5,578 nucleotides of DNA from an uncultured Alphaproteobacteria bacterium (GCA_947629595.1 CANREI010000080.1:1-5578), one strand, 5' to 3'; numbered from the stretch's first letter, positions 1-4,351 are shown. Numbers and translations are program-made. Notes: generated by a model not told the origin, from the sequence alone.

Positions 1-3
1 CAT
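1..3 (-). CDS. Start codon of a leftward gene (rest outside window)
   Basis: Only the putative ATG (CAT on the plus strand at 1-3) is inside the window. It is preceded on the minus strand by TGAGGT (11-16) at a 7-base distance, a good ribosome binding site, and by a promoter-like pair further upstream (39-67). These three signals in correct order and spacing make a real gene start likely, but the product cannot be seen. It would be transcribed divergently from the RNA unit and the prepilin-like gene to its right. Confidence 0.5.
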
Positions 4-38
4 AGAGATTACCTCACATAAAAATAAGTCGTGACATT

Positions 39-67
39 ATTTTACGCAAAAAAAAATGAAAATGCAA
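39..67 (-). promoter_or_regulatory. Sigma-70-type promoter for the leftward gene at the left edge
   Basis: On the minus strand TTGCAT (62-67) and TAAAAT (39-44) are separated by exactly 17 bases, and transcription would start near 32, leaving a leader of about 30 bases that contains the ribosome binding site TGAGGT. The spacer is very T-rich. The -35 hexamer is the same as that proposed for the prepilin-like gene at 859-864. The region is AT-rich, so a chance match is possible. Confidence 0.5.
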
Positions 68-97
68 TCAAAAAAACATTTTTTTCCGGAAAAAGAG

Positions 98-377
98 CAG
101 AAAACCGATTGATTGAATGAAGTTTTTAATGTTTTTAAGAAAATTTGAGTGATTTATCTTTCGGTTATGCTTTACGGTTCTCAATAACGCGTGCCGAGGC
201 GGGGAGAGGTGATTTTTATTTTTCCGCTGAAATAATATTCTGCTCTTTACTTCCCCCTGTCAGCTTGGGTGAAGTAACGCGACACTCTTTTTTTTCCCTC
301 TATTTGCAGTTGGCACTCTCTTTTCTTTTCGGCTGATATTATATTTATTTTTTGAGGGTAACTGTATTTGTTTCCTC
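98..377. other. Non-coding stretch without a recognisable gene
   Basis: I see no supported gene here. The one open frame of moderate length (145-336, plus, GTG start) has no ribosome binding site and a low-complexity hydrophobic translation. The only structure is an imperfect hairpin at 247-277: TTACTTC (247-253) pairs with GAAGTAA (271-277), then after one mismatch CCC pairs with GGG around a 9-base loop. A T-run at 288-295 is too far from the stem for a classical terminator. A 14-base palindrome of T5-CCGG-A5 type lies just to the left at 81-94. Confidence 0.4.
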
Positions 378-442
378 TCTTATTTTCGGCGGGAAGTGCC
401 GGCTCGTGGAACGTGAGCCGGCGCGGTGTGCCGAAAATAAGA
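378..442. repeat. Nested-hairpin element, copy 1 (inverted relative to copy 2)
   Basis: A 13-bp outer stem (378-390 with 430-442, TCTTATTTTCGGC and its complement) encloses a symmetric 7 x 7 base internal loop (391-397, 423-429), an 8-bp inner stem (398-405 GCCGGCTC with 415-422 GAGCCGGC) and a 9-base apical loop (406-414). Read on the minus strand, its loop and spacers nearly match those of the element at 2361-2422: spacers ACACCGC and ACTTCCC, loop ACGTTCCAC. The stretch CCTCTCTTATTTTCGGC at 374-390 recurs unchanged at 2356-2372. It lies between the empty left region and the promoter at 469. It could act as RNA (insulator or terminator-like) or as folded single-stranded DNA (a palindromic mobile repeat). 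The sequence does not decide between these. Confidence 0.85.
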
Positions 443-468
443 AAAATAAATGATGCAACTTTTTCTGC

Positions 469-497
469 TTGACATTAGTATGAAAAGCTTTTATTCT
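469..497 (+). promoter_or_regulatory. Sigma-70-type promoter of the putative RNA unit
   Basis: A consensus -35 box TTGACA (469-474) is followed after exactly 17 bases by TATTCT (492-497), which differs from TATAAT at two positions. Start of transcription is expected around 503-506. This is the best promoter match in the window, and it faces the structured segment that ends with the terminator at 680-706. Confidence 0.65.
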
Positions 498-503
498 GAA
501 GGC

Positions 504-706
504 AAGGCAAGTGATGTGTGCCCCGAGGTATGCTAACCTCCCTAACAGTATCCTTGAAAAAGGATAGATTTTCACCTTGTTTTTTTAATAAGGTGAGTAA
601 TTGAACGACCGGAAGGCGGTAAAATAGCCTTTTGGTCAATATATCGCACTATGTCTGTTAGATAGTTAGCAACTTCCGGTCGCCTCTCATCAAGGCGATT
701 TTTTTT
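504..706 (+). ncRNA. Putative ~200-nt structured RNA, family not recognised
   Basis: The segment lies between a good promoter (469-497) and an intrinsic terminator (680-706) and has no credible reading frame with a ribosome binding site. Predicted helices in order: GAGGT/ACCTC around a 6-base loop (525-540); TATCCTT/AAGGATA with a GAAA tetraloop (about 549-566); TCACCTT/AAGGTGA around a T-rich loop (about 571-595); and a long-range 10-bp helix CGACCGGAAG (606-615) with CTTCCGGTCG (673-682) enclosing smaller stems such as ACTAT/ATAGT. I do not recognise it as 6S, tmRNA, SRP RNA, RNase P or a known riboswitch. It may be a free small RNA or a leader that controls the genes at 788 and 918. The transcript ends are inferred. 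Confidence 0.55.
680..706 (+). terminator. Intrinsic terminator of the RNA unit
   Basis: TCGCCT (680-685) pairs with AGGCGA (693-698) around a 7-base loop, followed directly by eight T residues (699-706). The left arm overlaps by three bases the end of the long-range helix of the preceding RNA. An identical AAGGCG is present at 613-618 and could compete for the left arm, so attenuation is conceivable. Confidence 0.75.
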
Positions 707-787
707 GAATATGCATCAAAAAAACGTACGATTTTTGCAACACTTTTTTTGATTTTTTCAAAAAAATTTTATTTGGAGGTAATTTTA

Positions 788-892
788 ATGCAATATCAAG
801 ATGTTATAAAACGGTTATTTTGGCAATTTTTGAGGGTGATTTTGCTCCCGAAACCGCGTTGCATTAAAGGTACGTTTAATTTATACTATTGA
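788..892 (+). CDS. Possible 34-residue small protein or leader peptide
   Basis: An ATG at 788 is preceded by GGAGGT (775-780) with a 7-base spacer, as good a ribosome binding site as any in the window. The frame runs 34 codons to TGA. The product begins MQYQDVIKRLFWQFLRVILL, a short basic and hydrophobic segment that could form an amphipathic or membrane-touching helix, followed by PKPRCIKGTFNLYY. No family is recognised. It ends 25 bases before the prepilin-like gene in the same direction, and the promoter proposed for that gene (859-887) lies inside its 3' end. It could be a translated leader, a small membrane peptide or a chance frame. The case for it is the ribosome binding site and its position. 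Confidence 0.35.
   Translation: MQYQDVIKRLFWQFLRVILLPKPRCIKGTFNLYY
859..887 (+). promoter_or_regulatory. Sigma-70-type promoter of the prepilin-like gene
   Basis: TTGCAT (859-864) and TATACT (882-887) are 17 bases apart. Transcription would start near 894, giving a leader of about 24 bases that contains GGGAGG (905-910), 7 bases before the ATG at 918. The -35 hexamer equals that of the leftward promoter at 62-67. Confidence 0.55.
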
Positions 893-917
893 AATATAGA
901 ACACGGGAGGAAAGTTC

Positions 918-2189
918 ATGAAAAAACAACAGAAAAACCAATTAAAACAAGTTCAAAATCAATCTCAACAAGGTCGTTCAATGGTTGAAATGCTCGGCGT
1001 TTTGGCCATAATCGGCGTTTTAAGCATTGGCGGAATCGCAGGGTATCGGTGGGGTATGGATAAACATGTATCGAATCAGATTCTTTATGAAATGAATCTG
1101 AACAGCGCCCAGTTGGCTATGCTTTTGCAAAAGGGAAATCCCGACGGGGTAACGCTTTCATTGGGGTCGCCTTATGATGAGGGTAAGTTTCGCACGGTAG
1201 ATTACGGATTCGAATATGCTTGCGGAGACAAAGCGAATTCCGGGCCTGAGTGCTTATATCTTGATGAAACAATGTATTCCATGACGGCAAGGGGGCTTCC
1301 GAAACGCATATGTAATATGTTGAGCGATGCTGCTTCCGGTTTGGCTTATGCTTCCGAGCTTGATATTAACGGCGGGGCAGATGAATGTGATGACACGGGC
1401 AACATCGTAACAGTGTTTTTTGACACCGATACAACGGTTGAGGGTGGCATCCCGCGGCCGGAGGAATCGGAAACTCATACGCCCCTGCCGGAAGTAACGG
1501 AGCCGACTACCACAACCGCAACAGAGACAACGACGCCTGAAACCACAACAACCACAGTAGAAACAACGACGCCTGAGATCACGACAACGGAGGTCACAAC
1601 CTATACATCATCTGCAACATGTTCTTCAACAGAATCAACAACATACACAAGCACATATACAGCTACACCGTTTGTAACGACAACAGCATTCAATGGTGAA
1701 TGCGATGATAATGATGATTGTGGAGCAAACCAGTATTGCTATTTTAGCAACTCCGACAGTTGTACTGAACAAAAAGGTTATAAAGGAGAATGTAGAAGTA
1801 ATACACCTGACGGAACGATAACCATAAATGAAGGTCAAGAAAATGAAAAAACATTTATAGCAAAAAATGAGTGGATGAATTGGTGGAGTGCGCGGAACTT
1901 CTGTCTTGCTAATGGAAAAGATTTGGCAAACATATCTGATTTAGGTTGTGCTGATGAAATAGCAAAAGAAACATACGGTTATTGCCATGAAACAAAACAG
2001 AATAATACAAGCAGGAATGATAAAAATATATCAAGTACGGTAACGGCATTGAAAGGAAAGTTTGAAAACAATTACTTCTGGTTGTACGAACTGTACAATT
2101 CCTGCGACGCGTACAGCGTTGACTTCTACTCTGCTGAGGTCTTCAATAGTAGTCGCAAATCCAGCGTCTATCCCCCCTTATGTGAGTGA
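918..2189 (+). CDS. Prepilin-like surface protein with a C-terminal lectin-fold domain, putative DGR target
   Basis: The 423-residue protein has four parts. Residues 1-43 are a type IV prepilin signal: a Gln/Lys-rich leader of 19 residues, predicted prepilin-peptidase cleavage after Gly19 in QQGRSMVEML, Glu24 as Glu5 of the mature form, and a hydrophobic helix to about Tyr43. Residues 44-185 form a pilin-like head with several Cys. Residues 186-258 are a Thr-rich stalk containing two 12-residue repeats (203-214, 215-226), possibly glycosylated. Residues 260-292 carry Cys262, 268, 274, 282 and 292, resembling a small disulfide module. Residues 297-423 resemble the C-type-lectin/FGE-like domains of DGR targets, with WWSARNFCLANGKDL at 322-336. 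The last 37 residues, from FW at 387-388, look like a variable region rich in Tyr, Ser, Asp and Phe in NNC/NNT codons, ending LCE. Expected location: cell surface or pilus tip. GGGAGG at 905-910 supports the start. The prepilin call is strong; the DGR call is an inference, as no template or reverse transcriptase is visible. Confidence 0.88.
   Translation: MKKQQKNQLKQVQNQSQQGRSMVEMLGVLAIIGVLSIGGIAGYRWGMDKHVSNQILYEMNLNSAQLAMLLQKGNPDGVTLSLGSPYDEGKFRTVDYGFEYACGDKANSGPECLYLDETMYSMTARGLPKRICNMLSDAASGLAYASELDINGGADECDDTGNIVTVFFDTDTTVEGGIPRPEESETHTPLPEVTEPTTTTATETTTPETTTTTVETTTPEITTTEVTTYTSSATCSSTESTTYTSTYTATPFVTTTAFNGECDDNDDCGANQYCYFSNSDSCTEQKGYKGECRSNTPDGTITINEGQENEKTFIAKNEWMNWWSARNFCLANGKDLANISDLGCADEIAKETYGYCHETKQNNTSRNDKNISSTVTALKGKFENNYFWLYELYNSCDAYSVDFYSAEVFNSSRKSSVYPPLCE
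1524..1595 (+). repeat. In-frame 36-bp tandem repeat in the Thr-rich stalk
   Basis: Two adjacent 36-base units (1524-1559 and 1560-1595) encode ETTTPETTTTTV and ETTTPEITTTEV. They belong to a longer low-complexity Thr/Glu/Pro stretch (residues 186-258). Such repeats change copy number easily and would alter stalk length without breaking the frame. Confidence 0.75.
2076..2186 (+). other. Putative DGR variable region (VR) at the 3' end of the prepilin-like gene
   Basis: From TTC TGG at 2076 the codons are mostly NNC or NNT: in the 28 codons from 2085 to 2168, 23 end in a pyrimidine, 16 of them in C. Residues include Tyr, Ser, Asp, Phe, Val and Asn. This is what adenine mutagenesis of AAC/AAT codons in a template repeat leaves behind. 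The preceding lectin-like part (1690-2070) uses AT-rich codons such as GAT, AAT and AAA, so codon use shifts sharply here. The segment ends with a C-run (2172-2177) and the invariant-looking LCE plus stop, the place where an initiation-of-mutagenic-homing site would lie. The template is not in the window, so individual variable positions cannot be assigned. Confidence 0.6.
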
Positions 2190-2209
2190 GGCCAGCCCGC
2201 CCGCCGCTC

Positions 2210-2278
2210 TTTTCCCCCTATCGGCCCATAGCGACAGACGACATAAAGCCGTCTGTCACATCCGCCGATAGAGGAAAA
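2210..2278. repeat. Nested hairpin just behind the variable region, diverged copy 3
   Basis: An outer stem CTATCGGC (2218-2225) with GCCGATAG (2264-2271), extended by TTTTCC (2210-2215) with GGAAAA (2273-2278), encloses a 7-base and a 6-base spacer, an inner 8-bp stem GACAGACG (2233-2240) with CGTCTGTC (2250-2257) and a 9-base loop. The layout equals that of the elements at 378-442 and 2361-2422. The spacers CCATAGC and ACATCC resemble CCACCGC and ACTTCCC. It starts 21 bases after the stop codon, where the gene's transcript would end. It may act as a terminator, as a DGR-type cruciform next to the variable region, or simply be a repeat copy. Confidence 0.7.
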
Positions 2279-2319
2279 ACGCAAAAAAGAGTAAAGACAA
2301 ATGATATTCCCCCCCCGAT

Positions 2320-2354
2320 GCCCTGCCTTTTTTTCAACTCCCGTTCGGCAGGGC
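2320..2354. repeat. 8-bp inverted repeat next to nested hairpin copy 2
   Basis: GCCCTGCC (2320-2327) and GGCAGGGC (2347-2354) are perfect complements separated by 19 bases that include a run of seven T residues. It lies one base away from the conserved left flank of the next element (2356). The stem lacks a T-tract on either outer side suited to an intrinsic terminator. Its function is unknown. Confidence 0.6.
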
Positions 2355-2355
2355 T

Positions 2356-2425
2356 CCTCTCTTATTTTCGGCCCACCGCGCTGTCCCACGTTTCACGGGA
2401 CAGCACTTCCCGCCGAAAATAAAAG
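2356..2425. repeat. Nested-hairpin element, copy 2
   Basis: The outer stem TTATTTTCGGC (2362-2372) with GCCGAAAATAA (2412-2422), plus three more pairs beyond one mismatch, encloses 7-base spacers CCACCGC (2373-2379) and ACTTCCC (2405-2411), the inner stem GCTGTCCC (2380-2387) with GGGACAGC (2397-2404) and the loop ACGTTTCAC (2388-2396). Compared with copy 1 read on the other strand, each spacer and the loop differ by at most one base, while the inner stem differs at three positions, each compensated in the opposite arm. Confidence 0.85.
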
Positions 2426-2500
2426 AAAAACCGAATATCTCTCCCCCCAAAATAAACATCGCCCCCAAATAAGAAAAAAAATCTTTTTATTCTGCAAAAA

Positions 2501-2626
2501 GCGCCCGAGGATACCCCGCCGCCGATAAAAACATAAAAAAAGCGTCCGAGAATATCCGCCGCCGCCAATAAAAACATAAAAAAAATGCCCCAGGATACCC
2601 TGCCGCCAATAAAAACATAAAAAAAA
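2501..2626. repeat. Three tandem repeats of 41-43 bp behind the housekeeping operon
   Basis: Units at 2501-2541, 2542-2584 and 2585-2626 share a GC-rich half (like GCGCCCGAGGATACCC and CGCCGCC) and an A-rich half (AATAAAAACATAAAAAAA). The last A-run (2619-2626) supplies the T-tract of the minus-strand operon terminator. To the left, a weak AT hairpin (2483-2501), followed on the minus strand by eight T residues (complement of 2474-2481), could be a reserve terminator. Open frames here just translate the repeats and are not genes. Confidence 0.8.
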
Positions 2627-2650
2627 CACCGCTTCTTGTGTGCAGCGGTG
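2619..2650 (-). terminator. Intrinsic terminator of the rpmF-plsX-fabH-ihfA-merR operon
   Basis: On the minus strand CACCGCT (2650-2644) pairs with AGCGGTG (2633-2627) around a 10-base loop and is followed by eight T residues (complement of A at 2619-2626). It lies about 20 bases after the merR-type stop codon at 2670, as expected for the end of the leftward operon. Confidence 0.88.
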
Positions 2651-2669
2651 CTCTTTTATGCAATTCAAT

Positions 2670-3017
2670 TTAAAGATATTCGGATAAATAAGTCTTTAAT
2701 TCCGTTAAATCTTGAATTAACTTTTCCGTTTCCGGCGAGGCTTCTTCCGTTTTTTCAAGTATCGGATCATCGGGATTGTTGCGCGTGGCTTTCAGGCGCT
2801 TTTGCACACCCTTAATGGTAAACCCTTCTTTATATAAATAATCCCGAATGCGTGCCAATAAAACAACGTCTTCCGCCTCATAATAACGCCTTCCCATTCG
2901 TTTAATCGGTTTAATTTGATGAAACTGCGTTTCCCAAAACCGTAAAACAGAAGCCGGTACTTGCAGTAAATCTGCAACTTCGGTAATGGTTCGATAAGCG
3001 TTTTCGGTTTTTAACAT
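2670..3017 (-). CDS. MerR-family helix-turn-helix regulator
   Basis: This 115-residue protein opens with a winged helix-turn-helix of MerR type: RTITEVADLLQVPASVLRFW (9-28), then RRYYEAEDVVLLARIRDYLY (43-62) and FTIKGVQKRL (66-75), which match the second helical part. The tail (about 85-115) is short, acidic then helical, with no Cys or effector domain of the metal-sensing type, so it probably dimerises through the last helix. The ATG lies 3 bases after the ihfA stop codon and has no clear ribosome binding site, so translation is probably coupled to ihfA. A small MerR-like gene directly after ihfA is, to my knowledge, a common arrangement in alphaproteobacteria. Its target is unknown. It is the last gene before the operon terminator. 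Confidence 0.85.
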   Translation of the reverse strand: MLKTENAYRTITEVADLLQVPASVLRFWETQFHQIKPIKRMGRRYYEAEDVVLLARIRDYLYKEGFTIKGVQKRLKATRNNPDDPILEKTEEASPETEKLIQDLTELKTYLSEYL

Positions 3018-3020
3018 TGA

Positions 3021-3308
3021 TTATTTTAAAGCGTTTTTCAATGTGTTAGAGGCTTTAAAAGATAAAACGGTACGCGGTGTAATGGTATGTTGTTTCCCGG
3101 TTTTGGGATTCCGTCCGATTCGTTCTTTCTTGGTATGAGGAATAAACGTTGCAAAACGGGAAATTTTAACCGTTTCACCTTTTTGTAAGGCTTCAATGAT
3201 ACCGGCAATAATTTGCTCAATCAGCTTGAAAGCCTCCGAATGTGAAAATCCGAGTTCTCTGTAAATGGCATCGGCAATATCTGCCCGTGTAATTGTTTTG
3301 TTTTTCAT
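3021..3308 (-). CDS. ihfA: Integration host factor subunit alpha (HU/IHF family)
   Basis: The 95-residue product has the size and motifs of IHF/HU proteins: ITRADIADAIYRELGFSHSE (6-25) forms the N-terminal dimerisation helices, and GRNPKTG (65-71) is the tip of the DNA-binding arm, whose Pro68 would intercalate and bend DNA. The alpha assignment rests on its place between fabH and a merR-like gene and on the RNPKTG type arm; an HU-like homodimer cannot be excluded. I chose the ATG at 3306-3308 because GAGGAG precedes it at proper spacing. An upstream in-frame ATG (3366-3368) would add 20 lysine-rich residues absent from the family and reach almost to the fabH stop. IHF bends DNA in transcription, replication and recombination. 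The 69-base gap to fabH is the widest in the operon. Confidence 0.85.
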   Translation of the reverse strand: MKNKTITRADIADAIYRELGFSHSEAFKLIEQIIAGIIEALQKGETVKISRFATFIPHTKKERIGRNPKTGKQHTITPRTVLSFKASNTLKNALK

Positions 3309-3377
3309 TTTTATTCTCCTCATTATTTTTAATATTGTTATATTGTCATATTTTTTAAAGAATTTCAAGTGTTTTTT
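3309..3377 (-). promoter_or_regulatory. AT-rich fabH-ihfA gap, possible internal promoter
   Basis: The other gaps between genes in this operon are 3-11 bases; this one is 69 and very AT-rich. On the minus strand it holds promoter-like hexamers (TTGAAA early in the gap, TATAAC and ATAATG later) but no pair with ideal spacing except ATGACA-17-ATAATG, which is weak. An internal promoter giving extra ihfA-merR transcript is plausible but unproven. Confidence 0.25.
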
Positions 3378-4340
3378 TTATAAACGTATTAAAGCGCCTG
3401 CCCACGTGAAGCCGCCGCCCATTGCGTCCAGTAAAATTAAATGCCCCTTTTTCAGTTTTCCGCTCGCGATGCCTTCATGCAAAGCCAACGGAATGGAGGC
3501 CGCCGATGTGTTGCCGTGTTCCGTTAACGTAACAATGACCCGCTCCATCGGTATATTCAGCTTTTTGGCTGTTCCCTCAATAATACGCACATTGGCTTGA
3601 TGCGGAACCAAAAAGTCAACCGCATTTTTATCCGTATGCGTTTTGTTTAAAACTTCTTCCGCCACCTCGGTTAAGTTGGTAACCGCATGCCGAAAAACTT
3701 CGCGTCCTTCCATAAGGACATATCCTGCCGTTTGCGTTGTGGAAACACCGCCCGTTGTGGTCAGCAGATGCCGAAAACGACCGTCAGAATGCAATATAAT
3801 ATCTAAAATGCCCGAATCGCCGTCTTCTTCCGTTGCGGCACTGATAACGGCAGCGCCCGCACCGTCACCGAACAAAACACAGGTGTTTCTGTCTTTCCAA
3901 TCAACAATGCGGGAAAGCGTTTCCGCGCCGATAACCAACGCCGTTTTCACGCTTTTGTTCAGAATAAATTGATTGGCCACGTTTAAAGCATACATAAAAC
4001 CGGAGCAGGCGGCTTGAACATCAAAAGCAAACCCGTGCGTCATGCCGATGGCTTCCTGCACCCGAACCGCCGTTGCCGGCGTGGTATTATCCGGCGTGGT
4101 TGTTGCCAAAACAAGCAAATCAATGTCATTGCCCGTTAAATGCGCATTTTTCAACGCTTCTTTGGCGGCATGAACGGCTAATGCGGACGTATATTCCTCT
4201 TTGTCGGCAATATGACGCCGTTGAATGCCCGTTCGTTCCCGAATCCACGAATCGCTGGTTTCTACCATTTTTTCCAAATCAAAATTGGTTAATATTTTTT
4301 CAGGTAGATAACTGCCGGTTCCGCGAATAACAGATTTCAT
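3378..4340 (-). CDS. fabH: Beta-ketoacyl-ACP synthase III (FabH)
   Basis: FabH condenses acetyl-CoA with malonyl-ACP to start type II fatty acid synthesis in the cytosol. The 320-residue product has the usual family length and the complete catalytic triad: Cys112 in AACSGFMYAL, His247 in PHQAN and Asn277 in GNTSAAS. Other family marks are the N-terminal GTGSYLPEK (7-15), the WIRERTGI segment (32-39) that lines the CoA site, FGDGAGA (157-163) and the C-terminal GGGFTWAG (308-315). The ATG at 4338-4340 is preceded by AGAGGAA (4344-4350) and lies 11 bases after the plsX stop codon, so the two are surely co-transcribed. The pairing places the acyl-phosphate enzyme PlsX next to the chain-initiating enzyme, the common plsX-fabH arrangement. 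Nothing is broken or missing. Confidence 0.97.
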   Translation of the reverse strand: MKSVIRGTGSYLPEKILTNFDLEKMVETSDSWIRERTGIQRRHIADKEEYTSALAVHAAKEALKNAHLTGNDIDLLVLATTTPDNTTPATAVRVQEAIGMTHGFAFDVQAACSGFMYALNVANQFILNKSVKTALVIGAETLSRIVDWKDRNTCVLFGDGAGAAVISAATEEDGDSGILDIILHSDGRFRHLLTTTGGVSTTQTAGYVLMEGREVFRHAVTNLTEVAEEVLNKTHTDKNAVDFLVPHQANVRIIEGTAKKLNIPMERVIVTLTEHGNTSAASIPLALHEGIASGKLKKGHLILLDAMGGGFTWAGALIRL

Positions 4341-4351
4341 TGATTCCTCTC

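Noticed and set aside
81..94. 14-base palindrome TTTTTCCGGAAAAA as an operator
   Set aside because: It is built from A/T runs around CCGG, has no second copy in the window and no known regulator motif that I recognise. It lies upstream of the leftward promoter, so a role is possible but not supported.
145..336. 63-codon open frame on the plus strand
   Set aside because: It has a GTG start without a ribosome binding site, low-complexity hydrophobic composition and no recognisable motif.
300..345. Sigma-54 promoter at TTGGCACTCTC
   Set aside because: The -24-like half is present but the -12 TTGC half is missing at the required distance.
378..442. Integron attC site
   Set aside because: The nested inverted-repeat shape is reminiscent, but the conserved core GTTRRRY and its partner are not at the ends, and no integrase is seen.
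345..575. 76-codon frame on the minus strand
   Set aside because: It runs through the nested hairpin and antisense to the promoter and start of the RNA unit; its coding appearance comes from the absence of stops by chance.
504..706. 6S RNA, tmRNA, SRP RNA or RNase P RNA
   Set aside because: I looked for their conserved cores and for a closing helix joining both ends as in 6S RNA, and found only a 5-base TGATG/CATCA match, which is not enough.
2210..2425. CRISPR array
   Set aside because: The hairpins are not identical direct repeats with unique spacers of constant length.
2168..2668. Overlapping open frames on both strands downstream of the prepilin-like gene
   Set aside because: They translate hairpins and tandem repeats into low-complexity sequence and lack ribosome binding sites.
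3309..3368. N-terminal extension of ihfA from the ATG at 3366-3368
   Set aside because: The added 20 residues are not part of the family, the region has no ribosome binding site, and the downstream ATG has a strong one.
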